Positions 52,258 through 61,178 of a stretch of 64,000 nt of DNA are shown piece by piece. A program made the position numbers and the translations under genes. Each line of letters starts with the position of its first letter. Within the stretch, counting starts at the first letter, position 1. The notes beneath the pieces were generated by a model, which did no database searches, was not told where the DNA came from, and worked only from the letters and a program-made list of their open reading frames with translations. The stretch is from Streptomyces sp. NBC_00582 (GTDB taxonomy: Bacteria > Actinomycetota > Actinomycetes > Streptomycetales > Streptomycetaceae): positions 496,001-560,000 of the forward strand of contig NZ_CP107772.1 of the NCBI RefSeq assembly GCF_036345155.1, read 5' to 3'.

Positions 52258-52643
52258 GAGATCATGATCACGGTCGACTACCCAGCGTCATCACCGATTA
52301 GGATGCAGAGCCGATCATTTGGCTCAACGAGACGCTCCTGGACCGGTGCGACTCCTCTGCAACAGACCGGCGCCGACGAGCGGTTCGTCGCCGTGCTCGT
52401 CCTGAGTGTTGGTGGGATACCGAGGCGCGGGAAGTCAACTGTGGTAATCCGGTGACCGGTCGGTGAAGGCAGTATCGTCACCGTACGGCCGCTGGTCTCC
52501 GGCGTTCTGCTCGCTCTCGCCAGCCCGGCTGCCGAGCCCACGATGGTGGGGTGCTTCGTGTTCCCGGGCGGCGCGACGCCGCGACCTCCTCGGCCTCTCT
52601 CCCACCGGACCGCCCCCGGGCCCCTGTGTCTTCAGCAAGGCCT
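52258..52643. other. 386-bp region without a gene
   Basis: No frame gives a recognisable product. It lies between the ISL3 start and the end of the response-regulator gene. Confidence 0.35.
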
Positions 52644-53291
52644 TCAGTCCATGCGGATGATTCCCCTGCCCAGTGCGGCGGTGACGGCGGCGGTCCGGTC
52701 GCGGACGTCGAGCTTGGCGTAGATGTGCAGCAGATGGGTCTTGACGGTGGCCTCCGACAGGCGCAGGGCGCGGGCGATCTGTTTGTTGCTCTGCCCCCGG
52801 GCCACGGCGGACAGGACTTCGAGCTCCCTGCCGGACAAGCCGGCGCCCCGGTCGCCGCGCATATGGGCGAGGACCTTGGCGGCCACGGTGGGCGACAATG
52901 CCGCGCCTCCGCGAGCCGCGGTCCGAACGGCCTCGCAGAGCTCGTGTCGTCCGGTGTCCTTGAGCAGGTAGCCGACTGCGCCGGCGTCGACGGCGGCAGT
53001 GATGTCGGCGTCCGTGTCGTAGGTGGTCAGGACGAGTACCCGCACCTCGGGGTGGGCGGCACGAATGGCGGCGGTCGCGGTCGTGCCGTCCATGCCGGGC
53101 ATCTGCAGGTCCATCAGCACGACGTCGGGTGCGAGAGAGGCGGTCTGGCGCAGTGCCTCGGCGCCGGTGGCGGCTTCGCCGACGACCGTGAGATCGGGCT
53201 GGGTGGAGAGCATGGCGGCAAGCCCGTCACGGACCACGGGGTGGTCGTCGGCGAGGAGGACTCGGATCGTGGGACCGGCCGACGTCCTCAT
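52644..53291 (-). CDS. NarL/LuxR-family response regulator
   Basis: A 215-residue protein: receiver domain with IRVLLADDHPVVRDGLAAML and acceptor Asp at residue 61 (VVLMDLQMPGMDG), plus a LuxR helix-turn-helix at the end (LSGRELEVLSAVARGQSNKQ). Its start overlaps the kinase stop by 4 bp, so kinase and regulator are translated in series. Confidence 0.9.
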   Translation of the reverse strand: MRTSAGPTIRVLLADDHPVVRDGLAAMLSTQPDLTVVGEAATGAEALRQTASLAPDVVLMDLQMPGMDGTTATAAIRAAHPEVRVLVLTTYDTDADITAAVDAGAVGYLLKDTGRHELCEAVRTAARGGAALSPTVAAKVLAHMRGDRGAGLSGRELEVLSAVARGQSNKQIARALRLSEATVKTHLLHIYAKLDVRDRTAAVTAALGRGIIRMD

Positions 53292-54511
53292 GACGCCGGG
53301 GCCATCCGCTCGGTGCCCGACATGGCTGAGGGGTCGGAGGCGGAAGGCTCGACCGGGAGTGGCACCGTGACGGCGACGGTCGTACCCTCGCCGGGGGAGC
53401 TTTCGACCGCGAACGTGCCGTGCAAAGCGGCAATGCGCTCCCGCATGGTGATCAGGCCAACGCCCGTATGCCGGGCAACGGGTGAGAACCCGGTGCCGTC
53501 GTCCTGGATGTCGATCGCCAGGACGTCGCCGAGGTACGACAGCGTGACCGAGACACTCACCGCACGGGCGTGCCGCCGGGCGTTGGTCAGTGCCTCCTGC
53601 ACGACCCGCAGCAACTCGCCCTCGGTACTGGGAGGCAGGGCGGCCGGGCGGCCGGTCACAACCGTGTAGACCTCGGTGCCGGTCTCCTCCGCGAGCCGGG
53701 CGGTGAGTTCACGGACCGCCTCTGCCAGGTGCGTGCGGTCCAGTGGCGCCGGGCGAAGGGCGTGCACGAGGCGGCGGCTCTCCGCGAGGTTGTCCCGGGC
53801 CGTGCGCATGGCATGCTCGACGCGGCGGGCCGCAGGGGAGTCGAGTGGCAGGTCGTCGCGTGCGGCGTCCAGCAGCATGGCGATGGAGGCGAACCCCTGG
53901 GTGAGCGTGTCGTGGACCTCGCGGGCCAGGCGCTGACGTTCGGCCAGGGTGCCCGCCTGGCGTTCCGCTGCCGCGCGTTCGGCCTGGGTGGCGGTGAGCT
54001 CGTCGAGGAGCCGCTGCCGCTTGTGACTCTCGTGATCGAGGGTCGCGACGTAGCAGGTGATCGTGACCGCCACGGCGGTACCGAGTACGCATCCCGTGAG
54101 CGCCCGCACGTCGACGGAACCGTCCGTGGTGAGGCTCTGCCACGACCAGGCGGCGCCCAGCACCAGCACCCCGCCGGCCGACCACCAGGCCCGCCGCAGC
54201 CAGTACGGGCTCAGCACCGCCATGGCGACCGGTAGGAACGCGGGGTCCCCCACGGCCATGACCGCCCACCCGGACAAGGCCCCGACGAGGTAGGGCAGCG
54301 GGGGGCGGTCGGCGCCACCGCGCAGCGCGATCCAGTACGCGTACCAAAGGGCGAGCCCCACCGCCGGGCCGATCCGCGACAGCACGGCGCCGGTCGTCAT
54401 GTTCGCCCCGGCCAGCGCACCCGGGAGGGACAGGGCGAGCACGGTGACGAAGAAGGCGTGCTGCCCCATGGTCTTCCACCGCTGCCGGTCCCACGCCTGT
54501 TGCAGTGCCAT
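53288..54511 (-). CDS. NarL-type sensor histidine kinase
   Basis: A 407-residue kinase with five to six membrane spans (about 18-155), HisKA_3 box RLAREVHDTLTQG with His at about 200, N box EALTNARRHARAV and G-box GVGLITMRERIAALHG. No large extracellular sensor domain. It is the first gene of a two-gene operon with the regulator. The divergent Lgt gene starts 178 bp away and may be a target. Confidence 0.9.
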   Translation of the reverse strand: MALQQAWDRQRWKTMGQHAFFVTVLALSLPGALAGANMTTGAVLSRIGPAVGLALWYAYWIALRGGADRPPLPYLVGALSGWAVMAVGDPAFLPVAMAVLSPYWLRRAWWSAGGVLVLGAAWSWQSLTTDGSVDVRALTGCVLGTAVAVTITCYVATLDHESHKRQRLLDELTATQAERAAAERQAGTLAERQRLAREVHDTLTQGFASIAMLLDAARDDLPLDSPAARRVEHAMRTARDNLAESRRLVHALRPAPLDRTHLAEAVRELTARLAEETGTEVYTVVTGRPAALPPSTEGELLRVVQEALTNARRHARAVSVSVTLSYLGDVLAIDIQDDGTGFSPVARHTGVGLITMRERIAALHGTFAVESSPGEGTTVAVTVPLPVEPSASDPSAMSGTERMAPAS

Positions 54512-54689
54512 GGCCTACAGAGTAGGTGCAGCCGCGTAGCGGCAGAATCAGCCGACCAGCGGGGCGGGTTCACCGATCGGTGGACGAAGGACACGTCGAT
54601 CGGTCGATGTGCGAAAGGGGTGCGGGCGGCGACGATCGGCCCCGCAGCCGACGGCCTGCTCTTCCATCGCCCCTTGTGAGGAACTACCC

Positions 54690-55520
54690 GTGACCTTGGC
54701 CTTCATTCCCAGCCCGTCCGTCGGTGAGGTCCAGCTGGGGCCACTGCCGCTGCGCGGTTACTCGCTGATGCTGATCCTCGGCATCGCCGCCGCCGTGTGG
54801 CTGGGTGGCCGTCGATGGGCCGCACGCGGCGGAGAGAAGACCGTCGTGACGGACGTCGCTCTGTGGGCGGTCCCCTTCGGCGTGGTCGGCGCCCGCCTCT
54901 ACCACGTGATCACCTCCAGCGAGCCGTACTTCGGCAAGGGTGGTGATCCGGCCAAGGCCCTTTTCATCTGGGACGGCGGTATCGGTATCTGGGGCGCCAT
55001 CGCCGGCGGTGCCGTCGGAGCCTGGATCGGCTGCCGCCGTAGCGGCGTTCCGCTGTCCGCGTACGCCGACGCCGTCGCTCCCGGCATCGCACTGGGGCAG
55101 GCCATCGGCCGCTGGGGCAACTGGTTCAACCAGGAGCTCTACGGGCGGGCCACCGCCCTCCCCTGGGCCCTGGAGATCGACCCCGCGCACCGGCCTGAGG
55201 ACACCCCGAACCTGGCCACGTATCACCCGGCGTTCCTGTACGAGTCGTTGTGGTGTCTCGGCGTGGTCGCCCTGGTCCTGTGGGCGGATCGCCGTTTCCG
55301 TCTCGACCGGGGGCGGGCGTTCGCGCTGTACGCCGCCGCGTACGCCGCAGGTCGCTTCTGGATCGAGTACCTGCGGGTGGACGAGGCCCACCACATCCTC
55401 GGCCTGCGCCTGAACGACTGGACCGCGCTGCTGGTTGTCGCCGTCGCCGTCCACTACCTCGTGGCTACGACACCGCGCGCAGCCGGCAGGCGTGACGGCG
55501 TCGACGTCGGCCGTCTCTGA
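54690..55520 (+). CDS. lgt: prolipoprotein diacylglyceryl transferase (Lgt)
   Basis: A 276-residue membrane enzyme that adds diacylglycerol to the lipobox Cys of prolipoproteins. Family signatures are present: VGARLYHVIT with the conserved Arg near 69, DGGIGIWGAIAGG, and GRWGNWFNQELYG (about 140-152). The GTG at 54690 has GAGGA upstream; the predicted start fits the family. In Streptomyces a second lgt is common, so this may be a paralogue of a core copy elsewhere. It is followed by a DUF6069-like gene. Confidence 0.9.
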   Translation: MTLAFIPSPSVGEVQLGPLPLRGYSLMLILGIAAAVWLGGRRWAARGGEKTVVTDVALWAVPFGVVGARLYHVITSSEPYFGKGGDPAKALFIWDGGIGIWGAIAGGAVGAWIGCRRSGVPLSAYADAVAPGIALGQAIGRWGNWFNQELYGRATALPWALEIDPAHRPEDTPNLATYHPAFLYESLWCLGVVALVLWADRRFRLDRGRAFALYAAAYAAGRFWIEYLRVDEAHHILGLRLNDWTALLVVAVAVHYLVATTPRAAGRRDGVDVGRL

Positions 55521-55584
55521 CAAGTGAATGCCAGCAGTAGCCCCAAGAACTGACCAACGTCCCTCGCATCCATTTGGAGTTGCC

Positions 55585-56007
55585 ATGTCCCGTGTCTCCG
55601 AGACGCTCCCCTCCCGTCGGGGTCCGATCATGGTGGCGGGAGGTGTGTTCGTCGCGTTCCTGCTGTCCTCGCTGGTGAACGCGTTGATCGCCGTACTGGC
55701 GCACGCGCTCGGCGCACCGGAGGACTTCGGCCCGTTGGATCCCTCGTCGTACGTCTTTCTGACCGCGCTAGGAGTGCTGGGAGGATCCGTCGGGTGGGCC
55801 CTCGTCCGCAGGTTCTCCCCCGATCCCGAACGGCTGCTCCGTCGACTCATCCCGTCGGTCGTCGTGTTGTCCTTCGTGCCGGACTTTTTCCTGTTCGGCG
55901 AGGGCGAGGTGACCGGTGTGGTGGCGCTGCTCCTGATGCACGTCGCGGTCGCGGTGATCGCGGTGCCGACGTACTACAGGGTCATGGCACTGAACTCGGT
56001 TCAGTGA
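55585..56007 (+). CDS. DUF6069-like membrane protein
   Basis: A 140-residue protein with four hydrophobic spans (about 14-37, 55-73, 87-101, 107-127) and the sequence pattern of DUF6069 (VNALIAVLAHALGAPEDFGP; LVRRFSPDPERLLRR). GGAG precedes the ATG. It may be co-transcribed with lgt, 64 bp upstream. Function unknown. Confidence 0.7.
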   Translation: MSRVSETLPSRRGPIMVAGGVFVAFLLSSLVNALIAVLAHALGAPEDFGPLDPSSYVFLTALGVLGGSVGWALVRRFSPDPERLLRRLIPSVVVLSFVPDFFLFGEGEVTGVVALLLMHVAVAVIAVPTYYRVMALNSVQ

Positions 56008-56224
56008 CCAGGCGCCAGTCCGGCACCTGCGCCCCGCTGGTCGGACTCACGCGCTCCGTGAACTCGGGAAACCCGTACGTCCGTAACTCCGACCGGCGCC
56101 TTGTTGCGAGGTGCCTCTGCCGCCTGCCGGTGCGCTCAACATTCGATGGCGGCAACAGGTCCAGGCCGCTCCCGGACGTGATGGCCGGATACGACGTCAG
56201 GGGCGGCTCGCCTGCTATCGCGTC

Positions 56225-56466
56225 GGACCTGGACCACGCAGTGCCGCTTGTCCCGGCGTCCACCAGGTGAAGCACGATCGCTTCGTACAGGAAATCCTTC
56301 ATTGGGAAACGCCGACTGACGGTGCCGGTGCCTATCCCTGCCCGCCGGGCGATTTCGGCCCCGGGCACCGTCAGCCCCTCGGCGGCAAACGCCTCCATCG
56401 CCGCATCCAGGACGCGCTTGCGATTGCGCTGAGCGTCAACGCATCGATGTCACCTCTACTCGACAT
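56225..56466 (-). pseudogene. TetR-family regulator, frameshifted remnant
   Basis: An ATG at 56464-56466 opens MSSRGDIDALTL, after which a frameshift is needed to continue as RNRKRVLDAAMEAFAAEGLT, VPGAEIARRAGIGTGTVSRR and FPMKDFLYEAIVLHLVDAG. This is a TetR helix-turn-helix with start of the ligand domain; the rest is lost into an unrelated frame that runs to the end of the DUF6069-like gene. It is not functional. Confidence 0.65.
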
Positions 56467-56702
56467 CCGGAACGGCCGTCCCGTATCGTTAACTGGAACG
56501 CACCTTCCGATTATAGCGAGGTGGGGCTTCCCTGCCCTGTCTGGACATCATGAGCCGCTGAGCGGCGGAACGCATCCGACTCGGCAGTCGTCACGGTGAC
56601 CACTTCCAGCAAGACACTTATGTTCCGAGATCAATTTTCTTCACCTCATGTCCGAGTAATCAGAAAAGAGACCATGTCGCGTCCTATGTCCTGGAGCCTT
56701 CC

Positions 56703-57218
56703 ATGACCACGCCGACCGCAGTCAAATCACCAGGCCGCCCGATGGACGTCCACCGCGACATCGCGCTGCTCGACGCCGCGCCGGATCTGCTGGCCGAGGT
56801 CGGTTACGAGCGGCTGACCTTGACCGCCGTGTGCGAGCGGGCCACGGCCAGCACAAGAACGATGCATCACCGCTCGGGGAACAAGGACGAGTCGTTAACC
56901 GCGGCGCAGCATCCGGCCAAGTACCTCTCCGGGCTACTGGTCGCCGCTGCCGACGACGGCGGTGTCGGACGCAGGGCCAAGGAACTGATCCGCCTGCACC
57001 ACACCCGTCTGGCGGAGACCGTCCTGGGCTGGGCCAGGAAACGTAGCGAGGTCGGGGATGACGCGGTTCCCCTCCTGCTGGCGGATCTCACGCGTGCCGC
57101 GATCCTGCCCCAGGGCCCGGTCGCCGACGGCCAGGTCGACGCGGCCTTCGTGGAGTCCCTGGTGGACCGGATTCTGCTTCCGGTGCTCACGTCCCGGCAG
57201 AGCGGGGGTGCCCAGTGA
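56703..57218 (+). CDS. TetR-family regulator, first gene of the P450 operon
   Basis: A 171-residue protein: DIALLDAAPDLLAEVGYERL, TLTAVCERATASTRTMHHRS and a helical C-terminus. The helix-turn-helix is recognisable but with unusual residues (MHHRSGNKDES where family members have YRRWGTKDE), and the protein is shorter than most. GGAG precedes the ATG. It overlaps the ferredoxin-reductase gene by 4 bp (GTGA), so it is translated with its probable targets. Confidence 0.72.
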   Translation: MTTPTAVKSPGRPMDVHRDIALLDAAPDLLAEVGYERLTLTAVCERATASTRTMHHRSGNKDESLTAAQHPAKYLSGLLVAAADDGGVGRRAKELIRLHHTRLAETVLGWARKRSEVGDDAVPLLLADLTRAAILPQGPVADGQVDAAFVESLVDRILLPVLTSRQSGGAQ

Positions 57219-58705
57219 AGATCAGTGTCGACCTGAACCGCTGCGAGGGTTACGGACAGTGCGTGTTCGCCGCCCCCGACGCCTTCACCCTGCATGGACT
57301 GGAGGCTCTGACCTACGTACCGAACCCGCCCGACGAGATGCGGGACGCGGTACGCCGCGCCGCCCTGGCCTGCCCCGTGCGCGCCATCACCGTCGGCACG
57401 GACAACGCGGACGAACCCGCCACGGCCGGCGGGGAGAAGGGCCGCCACATTGTCATCGTCGGCGCCTCACTCGCCGGGCTGAAGACTGCCGAGGCCCTGC
57501 GCGAGTCCGGCTTCTCCGGACAGCTGACCATCATCGGTGATGAGCCCCATCGTCCGTACGACCGCCCTCCGCTGACCAAGGCGTGCGTGAGCGAGAGGCT
57601 GCCGCCCGACCGCCTCGAACTGCCGGTCACCCGGTCCCTGGACGCACGCTTCCGGTTGGGTGTCCCGGCGACGGGGCTGGACACGGACCACCGCCTGGTC
57701 CGGCTGGCGGACGGCGGCACGGTGGGCTACGACACTCTGGTCATCGCCACCGGTACCCGGGCCCGTCCGTTCCCCGGTGGCGCCGCCAACGACATCGACG
57801 GTGTCCTCACCGTCCGCACCCGCGACGACGCCGAGGAACTTCAGCGGCGCCTGGCGCGTCCGCGCGGTCGCGTCGCCGTCATCGGCGCCGGCTTCCTCGG
57901 GGGCGAACTGGCCTCCGGCTGCCGCGAACTCGGCCTCGACGTCACACTCGTCGAAGCACAGGCCACGCCGTTGCAGGGACCGCTGGGAAGCGTGATCGGT
58001 GGCGTGGTGGCGGACCTGGCCCGGAACAAGGGCGTGGACGTGCGGATGTGGACCACCGTCGAGCGCTTCGTAGCGGACGGGACCGGAGCGCTGCGGCAGA
58101 TCGTGCTGTCCAACGGCGACACCGTCGACGCGGACCTTGCCGTCGTCGCGCTCGGCGCCCAGCGCAACGTCGAGTGGCTGAATGGCTCCGCCGTACGGAC
58201 GGACAGCCGCGGGGTGCACTGCGACGACCGGTGCCACGCACTCGACCGTGGCGGGCAGGCCCTGCCCGACGTGTACGTCGCCGGCGATGTCGCCGCCGCG
58301 CCGCATCCCTTCCTCCCGGACCAGCGGCTGTCGGTGGAACACTGGGGCAACGCGGTGGCCCAGGCCCGCACGGTCGCCCACAACATCACACGCCGGCCCG
58401 GTCAGGCCCCGGTCTCCCATACCGGTCTGCCGGCCTTCTGGTCCAGCCAGTTCGGCGTGAACATCAAGGGCGTCGGCTACCCCGGCATCGCCGACCGTAT
58501 CGCGGTGGTCCAGGGAACCCTCGGCCAGGGCTCCTTCAGCGTGCTGTACGGACGCGAAGACCGCACCGTCGCCGCCGTCACCTTCGACAACGGGCGTTAC
58601 CTGAGCCACTACGAATCACTCGTCCGCCAAGGAGCGCCGTTTCCGGCCCAGTTCGTCGCCTGCGACGAGAACACGTCCCGCACCCTTCAGCCGGTCGGCC
58701 GCTGA
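57215..58705 (+). CDS. [3Fe-4S] ferredoxin-ferredoxin reductase fusion
   Basis: A 496-residue fusion. Residues 1-62 are a P450-type ferredoxin with C10-x5-C16 and C53-P54 (three cluster ligands, so 3Fe-4S). Residues about 78-490 are an FAD reductase with FAD motif IVIVGASLAGLKTAEAL, NAD(P)H motif VAVIGAGFLGGELASG and VYVAGDVAAAPHPFL (FAD-binding GD motif). It would carry electrons from NAD(P)H to the P450 encoded next. Having both partners in one chain is uncommon; usually they are separate genes. GTG start. Confidence 0.88.
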   Translation: MKISVDLNRCEGYGQCVFAAPDAFTLHGLEALTYVPNPPDEMRDAVRRAALACPVRAITVGTDNADEPATAGGEKGRHIVIVGASLAGLKTAEALRESGFSGQLTIIGDEPHRPYDRPPLTKACVSERLPPDRLELPVTRSLDARFRLGVPATGLDTDHRLVRLADGGTVGYDTLVIATGTRARPFPGGAANDIDGVLTVRTRDDAEELQRRLARPRGRVAVIGAGFLGGELASGCRELGLDVTLVEAQATPLQGPLGSVIGGVVADLARNKGVDVRMWTTVERFVADGTGALRQIVLSNGDTVDADLAVVALGAQRNVEWLNGSAVRTDSRGVHCDDRCHALDRGGQALPDVYVAGDVAAAPHPFLPDQRLSVEHWGNAVAQARTVAHNITRRPGQAPVSHTGLPAFWSSQFGVNIKGVGYPGIADRIAVVQGTLGQGSFSVLYGREDRTVAAVTFDNGRYLSHYESLVRQGAPFPAQFVACDENTSRTLQPVGR

Positions 58706-58750
58706 GCACACTCCCACCCACTCCCCCACACGAAAGCGAGTGGCACTCCC

Positions 58751-60001
58751 ATGGCGTCCACCCTGTTCAAGCGGGTTCTTCACACCGACAGCCGCCCTCA
58801 CCCCTGGCCTCTCTACGCCGAGCTGCGCAAAGAGCCGGTTTCCGTCCAGGACGACGGAACCTGCGTCGTCAGCGGATACGACGAGGTCAGCGCGCTGCTG
58901 CGCGACCCGCGTATCTCCTCCGACCGCGGCAAGGCCACCCCGCACAGCCGGCTTGGGACCGGCGCCCCGGCTCCCGGGACGGCTCCGACGTTCCTCGTGC
59001 GGGACAACCCCACACACGACCAGCTACGCGGCCTGGCCCAGCGCCACTTCGGCCCGCCCGCGCGCCCTGGCTTCGTCGAGAGCCTGCGGCCGATGGTGCA
59101 GGAGCTGATCCGCGACCACATCGACCAGCTGACCGGGTCCAGCGAGTTCGATCTGGTTTCGGAGTTCTCCTACCCGATCCCCGTCCGCGTGGCCTGCCAC
59201 CTCCTGGGCGTGCCGCCCGAAGACGCCGCCACTCTCGGCCCTCTTGGCGAGGAGGCGGTCTCCAGCCCGGAGTTCCTGGTCGATCCGCATGACCCTGAGG
59301 CCGCCGCGGCCAGGAACCACGCCCAGCAGGAACTGGCCGAGTATTTCGTCGCCCACATCGAGCGGCTTCGCAAGAAGCCGGGCCAGGACATGCTGTCCCG
59401 GATGATCCACGACGACGGCCCGGGCAGCCCGATGAGCCTGCCGGAACTGCTCAGCACCGCCATCATGCTCTTCATCGGCGGCCACGAGACCACCGTCAAC
59501 CTCATAAGCAACAGCATGCTCCTGCTGCTGCGACACCCCGAGCAGCTGGCCCGGCTCCAGGCCGACCCCTCCCTCGCCGACGGCGCCATCGAGGAGACCT
59601 TGCGCCTGGAGCCCTCCGTGCACCTGCGACCGCGTGTCGCGGTCGACGACATCGTCATCGGCGACCACACCATCCCCAAGGGTTCCACGGTCATCCTCGC
59701 CCTCGCCGCGGCCAACCGGGACCCGCGCCGCTTCCCCGACCCGGACACCTTCGACATCACTCGTCCCGACACCAGCCACCTCAGCTTCGGCGCCGGCATC
59801 CACTTCTGCTTCGGGGCCGGACTCGGCCGCATGGAGAGCCAGATCGCGGTCCGCGAGCTGACCCGACGTCTGATCAACCCTCGCTTGTCGCAGGACCCGC
59901 CGCCCTACCGCCCGATGCCAGACCTGCGCGGCCCGTCGGCCCTGCGGATCACCGTGGACGGCGTCCGCCCGGCCTGCCCCGATCCCAGGCCGCACACGTG
60001 A
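58751..60001 (+). CDS. cytochrome P450
   Basis: A 416-residue bacterial P450: I-helix FIGGHETT (241-248) with the oxygen-activating acid/Thr pair, K-helix EETLR (281-285), and heme-Cys loop FGAGIHFCFGAGLGRME with Cys at about 353. Soluble, class I. It follows the ferredoxin-reductase fusion by 45 bp and is its likely electron acceptor. Substrate unknown. Confidence 0.92.
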   Translation: MASTLFKRVLHTDSRPHPWPLYAELRKEPVSVQDDGTCVVSGYDEVSALLRDPRISSDRGKATPHSRLGTGAPAPGTAPTFLVRDNPTHDQLRGLAQRHFGPPARPGFVESLRPMVQELIRDHIDQLTGSSEFDLVSEFSYPIPVRVACHLLGVPPEDAATLGPLGEEAVSSPEFLVDPHDPEAAAARNHAQQELAEYFVAHIERLRKKPGQDMLSRMIHDDGPGSPMSLPELLSTAIMLFIGGHETTVNLISNSMLLLLRHPEQLARLQADPSLADGAIEETLRLEPSVHLRPRVAVDDIVIGDHTIPKGSTVILALAAANRDPRRFPDPDTFDITRPDTSHLSFGAGIHFCFGAGLGRMESQIAVRELTRRLINPRLSQDPPPYRPMPDLRGPSALRITVDGVRPACPDPRPHT

Positions 60002-60076
60002 GTGAGGCCTGGTGCTGCGCCTCGTCCGACGTCATCGGCGCGGAGCGACCGCGGCTGCCTGCCCCCGCAATGAGGA

Positions 60077-60130
60077 CCAGTGCCCTTCACGGTTGCCCGG
60101 GGAGAGAGCAACAAACAGATGGCATCGGCC
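60077..60130 (+). other. LuxR helix-turn-helix-like fragment
   Basis: One frame reads VPFTVARGESNKQMASAS, which resembles the recognition-helix region of LuxR proteins (V-x-x-L-V-A-R-G-x-S-N-K-x-I-A). It is only 18 codons, so it may be chance or a scrap of a regulator. Confidence 0.25.
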
Positions 60131-60178
60131 TCACCCACACCACACCACACCGCCCCATGTCGTCGTCCGGAGGATGCC

Positions 60179-60928
60179 ATGACAGATCCCGTTTCCGTCA
60201 CCCTTACCCACCTCAGCGCCCCGGTCGGCGGTTCCAAGCGGCTGACCGGGCATCTCGTCCGGCCGGACGGACCTGGCCCATGGCCCGGTGTCGTGGTCGT
60301 GCACGAGGTCATGGGTGCCAATGACGAGATGCTCCGACAGGCACGGCGGCTCGCAAGCGCCGGATATCTGACCCTGATGCCCGACCTGTACACGGACGGA
60401 GGCGCACGGCGCTGCCTGATACCCACCATGCGGGCCGCGCTGTCCGGCCACGGCCGCGCCTACCAGGACATCGCCGCCGCGAGAACCTACCTCGTCGATG
60501 ACCCCGACTGCACCGGCGCGGTCGGGATCATCGGTTTCTGCATGGGCGGATCCTTCGCCCTCATGGCGGCAGGCAGCGGCAGCTTCGACGCCGCGTCCGC
60601 CAACTACGGCCAGCTCCCCAAGGACATGGACCAGGCCCTGGCCGGCGCCTGCCCCATCGTCGCCAGCTACGGGGGCCGCGACCGACCGCTCAAGGGGTCG
60701 GCGGCGAAGCTCGACTCCGCCCTCGACAGGCTCGGCGTCGTACATGACGTGAAGGAGTACCCACAGGCAGGCCACTCCTTCCTCAACGACGAACAATTCG
60801 GCCCGCGCCTGTTGCACCCGCTGTACCGCGTCGCCGGGTTCGGACCTGTCCCAGAAGCCTCTGTTGACGCATGGCTACGCATTGAGGCCTTCTTCGACAC
60901 CCACCTCAAGCACACGACCAAGGCCTGA
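60179..60928 (+). CDS. dienelactone hydrolase-family enzyme
   Basis: A 249-residue alpha/beta hydrolase with catalytic Cys in GIIGFCMGGSFAL (Cys at about 121), Glu at about 43 (VVHEVMGAN), and Asp/His in YGGRDRPL and PQAGHSFLN. This is the Cys-Asp-His arrangement of dienelactone hydrolase. GGAGGA precedes the ATG. It lies 177 bp after the P450 gene on the same strand and could act on the P450 product. Confidence 0.87.
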   Translation: MTDPVSVTLTHLSAPVGGSKRLTGHLVRPDGPGPWPGVVVVHEVMGANDEMLRQARRLASAGYLTLMPDLYTDGGARRCLIPTMRAALSGHGRAYQDIAAARTYLVDDPDCTGAVGIIGFCMGGSFALMAAGSGSFDAASANYGQLPKDMDQALAGACPIVASYGGRDRPLKGSAAKLDSALDRLGVVHDVKEYPQAGHSFLNDEQFGPRLLHPLYRVAGFGPVPEASVDAWLRIEAFFDTHLKHTTKA

Positions 60929-61178
60929 CCCCACCTCAGGGTGCCCCAGATTCGTCCCACCCGGCCGCTCTATGGCGGTTGCTTCACGGCATCCTGCTGG
61001 CTGATTCCGTCCTTGCCGGCAACGAGGTTCCGCACGCTTGCCGGACGCGACGTGTCTTGTACCGGTCGGCAGGACGCGGTCGGGAAACCGGCCGTGCCGA
61101 CGACAGCGGCGGCGCGGGACGAACACGGATCGGTGTTCGCCGTCATGTCCCGCGGCCGCCGTCTTCGCTTTGCCGCCT

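Noticed and set aside
60077..60130. A full LuxR regulator between the P450 and hydrolase genes
   Set aside because: Only 18 codons resemble a recognition helix and nothing around them extends the match.
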